From an uncultured Caldilineales bacterium (lineage in GTDB: Bacteria > Chloroflexota > Anaerolineae > JAAEKA01), in assembly GCA_937907455.1 (NCBI GenBank), contig CALESQ010000013.1:62001-126000 (forward strand): a stretch of 64,000 nucleotides of DNA, read 5' to 3'. The position numbers and the translations under genes are program-made. Shown here in pieces: positions 8,940-18,383 of the stretch. The number at the start of each line of letters is the position of its first letter. Positions within the stretch are counted from its first letter, which is position 1. The notes under the pieces were generated by a model. That model was given only the letters and a program-made list of their open reading frames with translations, was not told the origin of the DNA and did not search any database.

Positions 8940-9036
8940 GGGCGGGATTAGGAGGGTGACTTGGTGACTTGGTGAGGAGGTGACAAGGCATGCACAGTTC
9001 TGGCTCACCCTGTCACCTTGCCATCCGGTCACTCTG
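8940..9036. repeat. GTGAC-rich low-complexity spacer
   Basis: The spacer upstream of glgE holds repeated words GGTGACTTGGTGA and GGAGGTGACAAGG. Reverse-type words CCTGTCACCTTG and GGTCACTCTGTTAC follow, so the two halves form an imperfect inverted repeat. Similar TGACA/GTGAC stretches occur at 11570-11590 and 30917-30940. No gene was seen here. Confidence 0.55.
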
Positions 9037-10248
9037 TTACCCGATCAGCGACTCGTACAGCGCTTTGGTTTGCTCGGCAATGCTGCTCCAACTGAAAAGA
9101 TCGCGGGCACGTTGCTGGCCGGCCACCGCCATGCGCTCACGCAGGGCTTCGTCGTCCAACAGCTTGTTGATGGGTGCAGCCAGGTCGCGGGCAAAGCGGT
9201 CGGGGTCTACCGGTTCAAAAGGCGCCACAGTAAGCTGCTCTACCGGCACCAGATAGCCGGTTTCACCATCCACCACCACTTCCTTGATGCCCCCTACGGC
9301 GCTGGCTACCACCGCGGTGCGGCAGGCCATCGCCTCCAGATTGATGATACCGAACGGCTCGTAGATTGAAGGACAGCAAAACACCGCCGCATGGGTGTAC
9401 ATTTGGATCACATCCGGCTTGTTGAGCATCTCCTGGATCCACACCACGTTTTGCCGGCCCGCGGCGCGCACGCGCGCCACAGCAGCTTCCATCTCCGCGG
9501 CGATTTCCGGCGTATCAGGCGCGCCTGCACACAGCACAATTTGCGCATCCGGGTTGATGTACTGGATGGCGTTCACCAGGTGGATGATGCCCTTTTGCCG
9601 CGTGATGCGCCCCACAAACAGCACATAAGGCTTGTGCGGGTCCACACCATAGCGCACCAGCGCGCTGGTTTCGGCGGTGGGCTGATATTGCTGCACATTG
9701 ATGCCGTTGTAGATCACCTTGATTTTGGCTGGGTCTACAGCAAAATGTGCCAATACATCCTCTTTGGTGCCTTCTGACACTGCCACAATGGCATCGGCCA
9801 TTTCGATGGCAGTGCGCTCTATCCATGACGACATATCGTAGCCGCGGCCGAGTTGCTCACGTTTCCAGGGGCGCAGCGGCTCTAGCGAGTGGGTGGTAAG
9901 CACCAACGGAATGCCGTAGAGTATCTTAGCCAAAATGCCGCCGAAATGCGCGTACCAGGTGTGTACATGCACCACATCCGCATCCACCGGCAAGGTAAGG
10001 CTGCCCAGGTTGGCCTCCAGCGTGTCCAGCACGCCCGCCAAACGCTTGTCTACCTGCTTGAAAGTACCCACAGCAAAGGGGAAGCCGGTAACATGCAGGT
10101 GATCGTTGAGGGCAGCCTGTTGATCGCCGAAGCTGCGCACTTCAACGTCCATCAGGTGAGACAGCTCTTCGGACAGGTATTCGACGTGTACGCCGGCCCC
10201 GCCGTAGACATAAGGAGGATATTCGCGCGTTAGTAAAAGGGCTTTCAT
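9037..10248 (-). CDS. GlgM/GlgA-like GT4 glycosyltransferase (actinobacterial glycogen synthase type)
   Basis: The 403-residue protein starts at the ATG at 10248, preceded by GAGGAAA. An upstream in-frame GTG lacks a ribosome site, and MKALLLTREYPP is the usual family N-terminus. It has the GT-B fold: GGAGVHVEYLSEEL near 16-30, VHTWYAH near 95, FVGRITRQKG near 210, and the C-terminal EPFGIINLEAMACR motif with the catalytic Glu pair. This subgroup includes mycobacterial GlgM, which makes maltose 1-phosphate from ADP-glucose and glucose 1-phosphate. Beside glgE this is the likely role, but ADP-glucose:glucan elongation is the alternative. It precedes glgE by 110 bases in the same direction. Confidence 0.85.
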   Translation of the reverse strand: MKALLLTREYPPYVYGGAGVHVEYLSEELSHLMDVEVRSFGDQQAALNDHLHVTGFPFAVGTFKQVDKRLAGVLDTLEANLGSLTLPVDADVVHVHTWYAHFGGILAKILYGIPLVLTTHSLEPLRPWKREQLGRGYDMSSWIERTAIEMADAIVAVSEGTKEDVLAHFAVDPAKIKVIYNGINVQQYQPTAETSALVRYGVDPHKPYVLFVGRITRQKGIIHLVNAIQYINPDAQIVLCAGAPDTPEIAAEMEAAVARVRAAGRQNVVWIQEMLNKPDVIQMYTHAAVFCCPSIYEPFGIINLEAMACRTAVVASAVGGIKEVVVDGETGYLVPVEQLTVAPFEPVDPDRFARDLAAPINKLLDDEALRERMAVAGQQRARDLFSWSSIAEQTKALYESLIG

Positions 10249-10373
10249 GGATGGTTTCCTCGACGAATGATAATGGTTTTGCTTTTCTCGCACCACATGC
10301 TGCCAATACACCTTTGTGGGAAGGTGGTCAATTCAAAAAGGCAATGCTTAGGCAATGGTAAGTATAACACACC

Positions 10374-11558
10374 CTAGCCTTCGATCTCAAACCCCCAGGG
10401 CACGTTATCCATCGGCAGATCGGCCAGCCGCGCGCGGCGCAGGGTGGCCCAGCGCGGGCGCATTTCGTTCAGGCTGTCGCCGCCCAGCTTTTCCAGCAGC
10501 GCATCAGCCAGCACAAAGGCCGCCATGGCTTCGGCCACCACCGCGGCGCGTGGCACCGCGTTGAAGTCGCTGCGTTCATAGGTGGTGGCATCTGGCTGAC
10601 CGGTGGCCAGGTCCACGCTGCCCAGCGGGTTAAGAGTAGTGGCGATGGGCTTCATGGCTGCGCGCAGCAGCAGCGGCTCACCGGTGGTGATGCCGCCCTC
10701 CAGGCCACCGGCGCGGTTGCTGCTGCGTACCAGTTCACCGTCTTCAGCCAGCGCAATCTCGTCGTGGACGGCGGTGCCCCAGCGCGCGGCGTTTTCAAAA
10801 GCCGGGCCGATCTCCACGCCTTTGATGGCGTGAATCGAACCGATTGCGCCCAACAGTCGCCCGCTCAAACGGCGATCCCAGTGTACATGGCTGCCCAGGC
10901 CCGCCGGCAGGCCCAGCGCAACCACCTCAAACAGGCCGCCCACCGTGTCTTTAGCCTGCATCACGTTGAATACCTCGGCGCGCAGTGTTTCCAGCAAGGT
11001 TGCATCGGGGCAGCGCAGGTCGTTGCTCTCGGCCAGTTCAAAACGTTCGCTGAAACTCAGCGCCTCCAGCCGCGAGGCATCCACGCTGACCCCGCCGATG
11101 GCAGTAACATAGCTGCCGATGCGCACCTCAAACTGAGCCAGTAGTGCTTTGCAGATTGCGCCTACAGCCACACGCGCCGCAGTTTCGCGTGCGCTGGCGC
11201 GCTCTAGCGCCAGCCGCAGGTCGCGATAGCCATATTTCACCGCGCCGGTGAGATCTGCATGGCCGGGCCGCGGCGTGGTCATGGGCGGCACTGCACGGTC
11301 ACGCCACTTAGCAAAGTCGCGGTTTTCGATCAGCAAGGCAATAGGCGCACCGGTGGTGTGGCCGGCCATCACGCCGCCCACCAGGCGGGCGCGATCCTGC
11401 TCGATCTTCATGCGTCCGCCTGCGCCGTAGGCAGTTTGACGGCGGGCCAGGTCTGTGGCCAGATCTTCGGCAGCGAGTGGCAAACCCGCGGGCATGCCTT
11501 CCAGAATAGCGGTGAGGGTGGGGCCGTGCGATTCGCCGGCGGTAAGGAAGCGGAGCAT
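10374..11558 (-). CDS. aroC: chorismate synthase
   Basis: The 394-residue enzyme converts EPSP to chorismate, the last step of the shikimate pathway, using reduced FMN. It begins MLRFLTAGESHGP (signature 1) at the ATG at 11558. The longer open frame upstream lacks family similarity. Further marks are RPGHADLTGAVKYG, ERASARETAARVAVGA (signature 2, around residue 125) and SNRAGGLEGGITTGEP. Length matches the family. It is followed in the same direction by the GlgM-like gene 125 bases on, but the pathways are unrelated, so they may not form an operon. Confidence 0.96.
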   Translation of the reverse strand: MLRFLTAGESHGPTLTAILEGMPAGLPLAAEDLATDLARRQTAYGAGGRMKIEQDRARLVGGVMAGHTTGAPIALLIENRDFAKWRDRAVPPMTTPRPGHADLTGAVKYGYRDLRLALERASARETAARVAVGAICKALLAQFEVRIGSYVTAIGGVSVDASRLEALSFSERFELAESNDLRCPDATLLETLRAEVFNVMQAKDTVGGLFEVVALGLPAGLGSHVHWDRRLSGRLLGAIGSIHAIKGVEIGPAFENAARWGTAVHDEIALAEDGELVRSSNRAGGLEGGITTGEPLLLRAAMKPIATTLNPLGSVDLATGQPDATTYERSDFNAVPRAAVVAEAMAAFVLADALLEKLGGDSLNEMRPRWATLRRARLADLPMDNVPWGFEIEG

Positions 11559-11690
11559 GGGCAGTCTCTCAGGTGACAGGGTGAGGGGTGACAGATGGGA
11601 TTGTTGCGGAGTTTGCCACGGCTGGGCGAGGCTGTCAATTTTTTCGGCGCGGCGCAATCTGCTTCAAGCAGGTTGCGCAGACCGGCGCAA

Positions 11691-11719
11691 TTGACCATTG
11701 CCCCGCGGCAGGCTATAAT
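11691..11719 (+). promoter_or_regulatory. Promoter of the alpha-oxoamine synthase gene
   Basis: TTGACC (11691-11696) and a perfect TATAAT (11714-11719) are separated by 17 bases. The gene starts at 11782 after a GGAGG site. Confidence 0.75.
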
Positions 11720-11781
11720 GCGTTTTATTGCGCGCGTCATCAGCGTTCCCTGCTCTTATCATCCCCGGAGGTTTATCCACG

Positions 11782-12966
11782 ATGGCTGATGTTTTTCAAA
11801 AAGCTTTTCAGTATACTGCGGCCAAAGATGCCATTGCCAGCGGCTATTATCCTTATTTTATTGCTCTGGATGGACACGAAGGGGCCGAAGCGGTCTATCA
11901 TGGCCGTCGTTTGCTGATGTTCGGTTCCAACAACTACCTGGGCCTAACTACTCACCCCAAGGTACGTGAGGCCGCTTTGCGCGCTATCGAGACCTACGGC
12001 ACAAGTTGCACCGGCTCGCGCTTTCTCAACGGCACGCTGCTGATGCACGAACAATTGGAAAACGAGTTGGCTGAGTGGACCGGCAAACCCGCGGCGTTGG
12101 TGTTCAGCACCGGCTATCAGGCCAACCTGGGTGCCATCAGCGCGCTGCTGGCCCGCCGCGATTATGCCATTCTTGACAAAGACGACCACGCCTCGATTGT
12201 GGATGGTGTCAAGCTTTCGTTCGGCGAAATGAAACGCTTCCGTCACAACGATATGCAGGACCTGGCCCGTGCCCTGGCCTCGTTGCCAGAAGAAGCCGGT
12301 AAGCTGGTGGTGGTAGATGGCCTGTTCAGCATGGAGGGCGACATTGCTCCCCTGCCTGAGATGCTGCCGGTGATCAAGCAGTATGGCGCACGGCTGCTGG
12401 TGGACGATGCTCACGCTATGGGCGTGTTGGGTGGCGGGCGCGGCACCGCGGCTCATTTTGGCGTCACCGATGAAGTAGACCTGATCATGTCTACCTTCAG
12501 CAAATCTTTTGCCAGCCTGGGCGGCTTTATCGCCGGTGATCCAGATGTGATCAGCTTCATCAAACATACCGCCCGTTCGATGATCTTCAGCGCCAGCATT
12601 CCGCCCAGCAACGCCGCGGCCGCGCTGGCCGCGCTGGACATCATGCGCCGCGAGCCAGAGCGTGTGCAGCAGGTCAACGCCAACGCTGCCTACATGCGCA
12701 GTGAACTGCAACGCCTCGGCTTTGATACCGGCAATAGCTGCACGCCGGTGGTGCCTATTCTCATGGGTGAGGATCAGCTTTGCTTTGCGGTGTGGCGAGA
12801 ACTGTTCGATGCCGGTCTTTTCGTCAATCCGGTGATTAGCCCCGCGGTTCCTCAGGGTCGCGCCCTGCTGCGCACCAGCTACATGGCTACGCACACCAAA
12901 GAACACATGGATCGCGCCCTGACGATCTATCAACAGGTGGGCAAGGCCTTCGGTTTGATCCAATAA
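11782..12966 (+). CDS. PLP-dependent alpha-oxoamine synthase (AONS/SPT/KBL family)
   Basis: The 394-residue fold-type I enzyme condenses an acyl-CoA with an amino acid. SNNYLGLTTHPKV is near 49-61, and SKSFASLGGF carries the PLP lysine K241. VDDAHAMGVLG (208-217) holds the cofactor Asp and His, and the FSASIPPSNAAA stretch is present. A GGAGG lies 11 bases before the ATG. The substrate is open. No biotin genes are adjacent, so 8-amino-7-oxononanoate synthase is not favoured. The protein differs clearly from the true KBL at 56058. A serine-palmitoyltransferase-like role in sphingolipid synthesis is possible. Confidence 0.88.
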   Translation: MADVFQKAFQYTAAKDAIASGYYPYFIALDGHEGAEAVYHGRRLLMFGSNNYLGLTTHPKVREAALRAIETYGTSCTGSRFLNGTLLMHEQLENELAEWTGKPAALVFSTGYQANLGAISALLARRDYAILDKDDHASIVDGVKLSFGEMKRFRHNDMQDLARALASLPEEAGKLVVVDGLFSMEGDIAPLPEMLPVIKQYGARLLVDDAHAMGVLGGGRGTAAHFGVTDEVDLIMSTFSKSFASLGGFIAGDPDVISFIKHTARSMIFSASIPPSNAAAALAALDIMRREPERVQQVNANAAYMRSELQRLGFDTGNSCTPVVPILMGEDQLCFAVWRELFDAGLFVNPVISPAVPQGRALLRTSYMATHTKEHMDRALTIYQQVGKAFGLIQ

Positions 12967-13055
12967 CTAACCTGAAAATTGCTCAGGTCGGTCCCTCCGG
13001 AATAGTTCCCAATCTCCGATCAAGCCCGCTCGTTTCATCCAAGGGCGGTTGTTTA
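12963..13055 (-). repeat. Dispersed repeat family A, minus-strand copy
   Basis: On the minus strand this spacer carries GGAGATTGGGAACTATTC followed by a GGAGGGACCGACC core. The same core is at 21272-21303 and 21419-21450 (plus strand). A copy of the full ~90-bp stretch lies at 30958-31050 in the same orientation as here. The longer match runs from CTAACCTGAAAAT to GGTTGTTTAC. Confidence 0.7.
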
Positions 13056-13087
13056 CCCCGCTGGTTGCAATTGTTGCTGTAAAAAGT

Positions 13088-13122
13088 ATGTGCGCTCCGG
13101 TCAGCCCTACCGGAGCGCACAT
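13088..13122 (-). terminator. Strong hairpin, terminator-like on the minus strand
   Basis: A perfect 14-bp stem (ATGTGCGCTCCGGT / ACCGGAGCGCACAT) has a 7-base loop. On the minus strand it is followed two bases later by TTTTT, as in an intrinsic terminator. However, no minus-strand gene ends here. On the plus strand it lies ahead of the histidine kinase promoter. Confidence 0.5.
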
Positions 13123-13196
13123 GGGGAGAGGAGGAAAGGAAATACAACGCAAGACACCTACTAAACGGAAGGGCCGCGCAAAAGGTTCCCAGCGCG

Positions 13197-13225
13197 TTGA
13201 CTTTTTTTTCGATTGAATTTAAGAT
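13197..13225 (+). promoter_or_regulatory. Promoter of the histidine kinase, probably leaderless
   Basis: TTGACT (13197-13202) and TAAGAT (13220-13225) have 17-base spacing. The ATG at 13232 is 7 bases after the -10 box, about where +1 is expected. No ribosome site is visible, so a leaderless mRNA is likely. Confidence 0.65.
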
Positions 13226-13231
13226 AAGCCC

Positions 13232-14830
13232 ATGCAATCGCTTCAACTTCGTCAACGAGATTATTTGCTGCGTATCAGCCGCGCCATGACCTCGCGGCTT
13301 GACCTGCCTTCGCTGCTGCGCCTGATCCTCAACAGCGCGGTGGAAATGGTAGGGGCCGAGGTGGGGCTGGTGGTGCTGCGTCAAACGCAGGATGGCCCGC
13401 TGCTGCCGCAGGCAATCTACGGTCTGCCTCCGGCCAAAGCAGCTCGTGTAGCTACACTGCTCAGCGAGGGCCGTCTGGCTATCGGAGCTGGTGACGGCAA
13501 CTGGAACCTGTCTGAAATGTCGCTCACCCTGCTTTCTGCGGCGGCAGGCATTCCGCTGCGCCAGGTGGTGCAAATGCCCCTGCGCATCGAAGAAGCGCTG
13601 GTCGGCGCGATCTATGCCCTGCGTAGCGGCGGGGCCGCCTTTGGCATCAATGAACGCCAAGTGCTGCAAAGTTTTGCTGATCAGGCTGCCATTGCTGTGC
13701 GCAACGCCCGCCTGTATGCCCAGGTCAGCCAGGAAAAGGGACGGCTAGATGCCATCATTGAAAACAGCGCCAACGGCGTGATGATCTTGTCGCCGGAACG
13801 CCGCGTCGAGGTGATGAACCGCTCGCTGAGTCTGCTCACCGGCTGGGCTGCCGATGACGCGCGTGGCGAGCCATGTTGGAAAATCCTGCCGCTGGAAAAT
13901 GCCCAGGGCGCCAGTTGGTGCGATGACACCCCGCAACTTCCGCAGGATGCCGGACAATCGGCCACCGCCGTAACCCCGCCTTCACTGTATATCGAAGGCG
14001 ATTTGCTGCGCGTTGGTGGCACACGCTTGACGTTGGGTGTCACCACCACGCCGCTTTTCGACAACGAAGGTCGGCTGCTTAACATCATCGTCAATGTGGT
14101 AGATATCACCCGCTTCCGCGAAGCCGAGCAGATGAAATCTACTTTTGTTAGCGTCATCTCGCACGAGCTGAAAACCCCTGTGGCGCTGATTAAAGGCTAT
14201 GCCGGCACCCTCAGCCGCCCTGATGCGGCCTGGGATCACGAAACCCTGGCCGATGGCCTTACTGTGATCGAAGAAGAGGCCGACCGCCTGAACGCGTTGA
14301 TTGACAATTTGCTGGATGCCAGCCGCATTCAGGCAGGGGGGTTTCATCTCGACCTCAGCGAGGTTGACCTGATGCAGTTGGCGCGCAAAGCAGTGGAGCG
14401 CTTTCGTCCACAAAGCCAATTGCACCAGTTCGAACTGGATTTTCCTGACGAGCTGCCTTCGGTGCTGGCCGACGAAGGGCGCATTCGTCAGGTGCTGGAT
14501 AACCTGCTGAGCAACGCGGTGAAATATTCACCACAGGGCGGGCCGATTCGCGTGGGAGGCTGGCAGGATGCCACCAGCGTCACCGTGTTTATAGCCGATG
14601 AGGGCATAGGCATTCCCCACAGCGAGCAGGCACGCCTGTTTGATAGCTTCTACCGCGTCGATTCTGGCATGCGCCGCCAAACCAAAGGCACCGGCTTGGG
14701 GCTATATCTTAGCAAGGCCATTATCACTGCCCATGATGGCCGTATCTGGCTGCACAGCGAGCCAGGCCGAGGCTCAACCTTTTTCTTTAGCCTGCCGGTG
14801 TATTTTCCGGTAAACACCTCCCATGACTGA
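13232..14830 (+). CDS. GAF-PAS sensor histidine kinase
   Basis: The 532-residue kinase lacks clear membrane segments and is probably cytosolic. A GAF domain covers about 20-160 and a PAS domain about 170-295. HisKA carries H311 in [17 protein letters not shown]. The ATPase domain has the N box near N428 ([13 protein letters not shown]), the G1 box DEGIGIP and the G2 box [10 protein letters not shown]. It probably phosphorylates the response regulator encoded 8 bases inside its 3' end. The GAF ligand is unknown. Neighbours downstream give no firm target. Confidence 0.93.
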   Translation: MQSLQLRQRDYLLRISRAMTSRLDLPSLLRLILNSAVEMVGAEVGLVVLRQTQDGPLLPQAIYGLPPAKAARVATLLSEGRLAIGAGDGNWNLSEMSLTLLSAAAGIPLRQVVQMPLRIEEALVGAIYALRSGGAAFGINERQVLQSFADQAAIAVRNARLYAQVSQEKGRLDAIIENSANGVMILSPERRVEVMNRSLSLLTGWAADDARGEPCWKILPLENAQGASWCDDTPQLPQDAGQSATAVTPPSLYIEGDLLRVGGTRLTLGVTTTPLFDNEGRLLNIIVNVVDITRFREAEQMKSTFVSVISHELKTPVALIKGYAGTLSRPDAAWDHETLADGLTVIEEEADRLNALIDNLLDASRIQAGGFHLDLSEVDLMQLARKAVERFRPQSQLHQFELDFPDELPSVLADEGRIRQVLDNLLSNAVKYSPQGGPIRVGGWQDATSVTVFIADEGIGIPHSEQARLFDSFYRVDSGMRRQTKGTGLGLYLSKAIITAHDGRIWLHSEPGRGSTFFFSLPVYFPVNTSHD

Positions 14831-15536
14831 GCAAAAACATATTCTAATTGTAGATGACGAACCGCGCATGAGGCGTTTCGTGCGTATGAACCTGGAGCTA
14901 GAGCCGTTTCGCGTCAGCGAAGCCAGCAACGGCGCTGATGCCATCCGCAAAGTGCGTGAGGAAATGCCCGATCTGGTGGTGTTGGATGTGGAGATGCCGC
15001 AACTGGATGGCTTTGAAACTCTGCGCGAAATTCGTCGCACCTCACCAGTGCCGGTGATCATGCTCACGGTGCGCAGCGATGAGGCCGACCGCATCGCCGG
15101 ACTTGATCTAGGGGCAGATGACTATGTGACCAAGCCCTTCAGCGCGCGTGAGCTGGTGAGCCGCATCAACGCTGTGCTGCGCCGCGTGCAGCTCAGCTCG
15201 GCCGCTGACCGTTCCCATCGCGTCATCGTAGACGAGCGTCTCAGCGCCGATTTTGACCGCCGCGAGGTGTTGGTAGAGGGTGAAGTGGTGAAACTGCGCC
15301 CTACCGAATATCGGCTGCTCTATCACTTTTTGCAAAACCCCGGGCGCACCCTGACCCACGAGCAATTGTTGTCTAGAGTGTGGGGGCCGGAATATGTGGA
15401 CGATACGCAGTTGTTGCGTCTCTATGTTACTTATCTGCGCCAAAAGATTGAGCCGGACCCTTCCAACCCGCGCTACATCTTCAACGAGCGCGGCGTGGGC
15501 TATCGCTTCACAGATTTTCGACGCACCGAAGGGTAG
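14823..15536 (+). CDS. OmpR/PhoB-family response regulator
   Basis: The 237-residue protein has a receiver domain (about 5-120) with acidic D11/D12, phospho-acceptor D55 (VLDVEMP) and K104 (VTKPFS). A C-terminal winged helix (about 140-232) contains [16 protein letters not shown] and the recognition stretch [18 protein letters not shown]. The ATG lies inside the kinase gene, an 8-base overlap that points to coupled translation of a two-component pair. Targets are not evident. Confidence 0.95.
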   Translation: MTEQKHILIVDDEPRMRRFVRMNLELEPFRVSEASNGADAIRKVREEMPDLVVLDVEMPQLDGFETLREIRRTSPVPVIMLTVRSDEADRIAGLDLGADDYVTKPFSARELVSRINAVLRRVQLSSAADRSHRVIVDERLSADFDRREVLVEGEVVKLRPTEYRLLYHFLQNPGRTLTHEQLLSRVWGPEYVDDTQLLRLYVTYLRQKIEPDPSNPRYIFNERGVGYRFTDFRRTEG

Positions 15537-15640
15537 CTTGTCATTCCCAGGCCTGGCAGGGCCGAGGAATTCCATCACGAATGCGGGGGAAGCCTCACTG
15601 CGTTCGCAGTGACAGCGGGTGAGAGCTTTTAGCTGCTCAA
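15537..15640 (+). repeat. Dispersed repeat family B, copy 1
   Basis: The spacer after the response regulator begins GTCATTCC and AGGCCTGGC, then has CTCACTGCGTTCGCAGTGAC and GAGAGCTTTTAGCTG. The reverse complement of 27632-27745 follows the same order of words with substitutions. A shorter copy of its end lies at 28388-28433. No gene was seen. Confidence 0.7.
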
Positions 15641-15753
15641 CTGTACGTCATGACAGTTGCAGTCACTTGTTACGCTGCAAAACGTTTTCCGTGAACAGGT
15701 AGGTGGGCGAGGGGGCTGCGATCCTCAGAGGGGGCAATACAAGTCGCTAAGGT

Positions 15754-15922
15754 AGTGTGCGACTTTCGGTTGAATGACAAGAGCCGGACAATAAATGGTT
15801 GCGGTTCAGAGAACGAAGCGCTCTCAGGCGCTCTCCGAAAGCCCCGGCAGGGGCTTCGTGGCTTGAGACACCGAATTCAATTCGGTGGCAACACATTTCA
15901 ACCGAAATCCATACACAACCTC
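15754..15922. mobile_element. MITE-like element, TTTCGGTTGAA termini (copy 1)
   Basis: This ~170-bp non-coding element is bounded by imperfect inverted ends: GTGTGCGACTTTCGGTTGAA at the left and its counterpart GTGTATGGATTTCGGTTGAA read from the right. It carries internal hairpins, CGAAAGCCCC/GGGGCTTCG and CACCGAATT/AATTCGGTG. The right end matches the left end of the element at 25605-25850 with one difference over 28 bases. No transposase frame is present. Confidence 0.6.
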
Positions 15923-15934
15923 GCTAACAGATTA

Positions 15935-15964
15935 TTGCGCCTCTCCCGCGCCGTGTGGTAGAAT
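15935..15964 (+). promoter_or_regulatory. Possible promoter of the antiporter-like cassette
   Basis: TTGCGC (15935-15940) and TAGAAT (15959-15964) with 18-base spacing lie just ahead of the start at 15983. Confidence 0.45.
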
Positions 15965-15982
15965 AACCAGACTCCGTGCTGT

Positions 15983-17653
15983 ATGAAGCCGGCTTTGTCT
16001 TTTGCCATGAATGAACTTCTCCGTTTGCCCTTTGGCCCCGTCCTGGTTCTATTGTCAGCCGGTATTTTGCTGCGCATATTTTCTGACTTGCGCCGCAACC
16101 TTCCCCTGGCGCTGTTGACGTTGCCGCCGTTGGCGTTGATTTTCTTGCTGCTTAGTGGTTGGGATAACCTGGAGCCTGCTCAAAGCGCGCTCACCTGGTG
16201 GCCGCTGGTGGTGGCTCCTTTGCGCGTGCTTTGGGCGGTGGATGGCTGGAATTGGCTAGGGTTGATGCTTTTGCTGTTGGGCGGTGGCAGTGCTGTGCTC
16301 ATCACTTGGCGCGCGCCGGGCAAGCGCAGTGGTGCCTATCATGGCTTGAGTTTTGTTCTGCTGGCTGCTGCTGCGCTTACCGTGATATCGGATAGTCTGT
16401 TGGCACTGGGTGCGGCATGGGTTGCTACCGATATTTTGCTGCTGGCGCGTGCACGCGGCAGCAGCGCCCAGCCTGCCGCTGCGCCGGTTTGGCTGGAGGT
16501 TGCCGGCAGTCTACTGTTGTTGGTAGGCATCAGCATCACCAGCATTCCCATTGCCTCAACCACCCTGACCGCGGCACGATTGCCTGATGAAACGTTGGTG
16601 CTGCTGCTCTTGGCCGCGGCGCTGCGCATGGCCGCGTTTCCGCTGCATCTCTGGCTGGTTCCGGCCAACAGCGGGCGCGAGCGTGGTGGCGCGCTGCTGC
16701 TCAACAGTGTTAGCCTGATCACCGGCGGCTGGCTGCTGGGCCGCCTGCTGGACATGGGCGCGGCGCAATGGCTGTCTAGCCCGCTGTGGCTTTCACTGGC
16801 GCTGTTGATGACTCTGCTGGCGACACTGACGGCCTGGATCAGCCGCGATGATGAGCGCATGGCCTTTTTCAGCAGCAGCCGTGCCACCTGGCTGTGGGCT
16901 GTGGCAGCGTTGGCTCCTGTCTCGTTAGCGCGTGATGCACTGGGCTGGGGCATGGTCAGCGTGATGTTTGTGCTGATCCTGGCTACGGTCGGGCAGATGA
17001 TCAACGAGCAATGGCATTGGCGTGTGCCTACTGTGGCGGCTGTGGTTACTTTGGCCGGTGTACCCCTCAGCAGCGGGCTGGGCGCACAGGCATTGCGTGA
17101 TACCACGCTGCTGCCCGCACTGCTGATCATCATCACTGATGCCCTGGCAATTGCTGTATTGCTGCGTTATGGCAAGACCGGGCTGCTGTTGCAAAGCACC
17201 GGTGGCGAGGTGGTGGCCGAGCGCCGCGGGTTGCCGGTGGGGTGGCGCGCCGTGCGTTTGCTGACGGTCGCCGGTCTGGGGTTGGTTCCTAACTTGCTTT
17301 GGGGCTTGCAGCCGCAGCGCCTGGCTGCGTTGGCCGGTTTCGTCATGCCGTTGTCGCTGGGGCAGATGCTGGCCGAGCTGGGTGTGGTGCCTTTGCTGGC
17401 TATGCTGATCTCGGTGGCGCTTGGCGTTGTCTTTTATACCTGGGCAGAACAGCCTGATTTTTCGTTGCGCCGCCGTCGCCAGGCGCGGTTGATGGCTGTT
17501 GCCGACTTCAGTTGGCTGCTTAACGGCTTGTCCTGGGGCGTAAAATGGGCGGTAGCCGCCTGGAACAACATGATTTTGATCATTGAAGGCGAGGGCTACC
17601 TCGGCTGGGTGATCGTGTGCGTGCTGCTGGCTGTGCTGGCAGCGCGGCTTTAG
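15983..17653 (+). CDS. Divergent NuoL/M/N- or HyfB-like membrane protein
   Basis: The 556-residue protein is almost wholly hydrophobic, with about 14 membrane helices. LRMAAFPLHLWLVPAN around 220 aligns with the helix-7 signature of antiporter-like subunits (KSAxFPLHxWLPxA). Arg stands where the proton-channel Lys is usual, and the helix-5 Glu motif is not obvious. An alternative start is the ATG at 16007. It heads a three-gene cassette; the next gene begins 20 bases after its stop. No NADH-oxidising or Fe-S subunits are nearby, so the partner is unknown. Confidence 0.6.
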   Translation: MKPALSFAMNELLRLPFGPVLVLLSAGILLRIFSDLRRNLPLALLTLPPLALIFLLLSGWDNLEPAQSALTWWPLVVAPLRVLWAVDGWNWLGLMLLLLGGGSAVLITWRAPGKRSGAYHGLSFVLLAAAALTVISDSLLALGAAWVATDILLLARARGSSAQPAAAPVWLEVAGSLLLLVGISITSIPIASTTLTAARLPDETLVLLLLAAALRMAAFPLHLWLVPANSGRERGGALLLNSVSLITGGWLLGRLLDMGAAQWLSSPLWLSLALLMTLLATLTAWISRDDERMAFFSSSRATWLWAVAALAPVSLARDALGWGMVSVMFVLILATVGQMINEQWHWRVPTVAAVVTLAGVPLSSGLGAQALRDTTLLPALLIIITDALAIAVLLRYGKTGLLLQSTGGEVVAERRGLPVGWRAVRLLTVAGLGLVPNLLWGLQPQRLAALAGFVMPLSLGQMLAELGVVPLLAMLISVALGVVFYTWAEQPDFSLRRRRQARLMAVADFSWLLNGLSWGVKWAVAAWNNMILIIEGEGYLGWVIVCVLLAVLAARL

Positions 17654-17673
17654 CCTCTTTCAACGACTGCGCC

Positions 17674-18339
17674 ATGCAACCGCTTCCTCCCTTTCCTTCA
17701 CTTGATACGCTTTTCCAGCAGGCTGATGCCCTGTTGGGGCCGGTGCTGTTGTTGTTGTTCACCCTCAGCGCGGTGATCGCTACTGCCGCGCGCGACTGGC
17801 GTTTGGTGTTGGCTGCCTTCATGGCTATCTATCTGACCCTGGCGTTGTACACGGCACGCCTGTTGCCGCCGCAGTGGGCATTGCTGCGGGTGGTGGTGGG
17901 TGGTTTGGCCGGGGTGATGTGGTATCTCTCGGCACAACAGGCCGGTTGGGGCGGGCGCTTTTTGCCTTTTCAGCGTAGCCTCGGCGTTCAGGCGCGACCA
18001 TTGGCATCTACCACGATCTTTCGCGCGCTGTTGGCTATCAGCATGGCGGTAGTGTTGTGGGTGCTGCGCGCCCGCCTTCCCCTGTCCATATTGCCTACAG
18101 ACGTTCGTCTGGCTGCCTATACGCTGGCCGCGTTCGGCTTGTTGGGGCTGGCGCTGGGCGAAGAAGCCTTGCAAACCGGTGTGGCCCTGCTGTTTTGGCT
18201 GGCTGCCACGCAGTTGCTGGTGGCCGTATTGCAACAAGATGCCTGGCTGATCTGGCTGCTCAGCGCGCTGGAATTGCTGCTGGCCCTTACCACCGGCTAT
18301 TTGATGATTGCCCGCGGCGCTGAAACCGGTGAGCGCTAG
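17674..18339 (+). CDS. Seven-helix membrane protein, HyfE-like by size and context
   Basis: The 221-residue protein is read from ATG 17674 (MQPLPPFPSLDTL). The upstream frame extension overlaps the preceding gene and looks non-coding. It is highly hydrophobic with six or seven helices. The end, LLSALELLLALTTGYLMIA, recalls the Glu-containing helices of NuoK or HyfE-type subunits. The length matches HyfE (about 216). It lies between two NuoN/HyfB-like genes, so it probably belongs to the same membrane complex. The family assignment is tentative. Confidence 0.45.
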   Translation: MQPLPPFPSLDTLFQQADALLGPVLLLLFTLSAVIATAARDWRLVLAAFMAIYLTLALYTARLLPPQWALLRVVVGGLAGVMWYLSAQQAGWGGRFLPFQRSLGVQARPLASTTIFRALLAISMAVVLWVLRARLPLSILPTDVRLAAYTLAAFGLLGLALGEEALQTGVALLFWLAATQLLVAVLQQDAWLIWLLSALELLLALTTGYLMIARGAETGER

Positions 18340-18383
18340 CCCGCTTACTCTTCACGCTTATTCTTGACCGATCCCCTTTTTCT

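Noticed and set aside
11944..12963. 339-codon minus-strand frame
   Set aside because: It is antisense to the PLP-dependent synthase.
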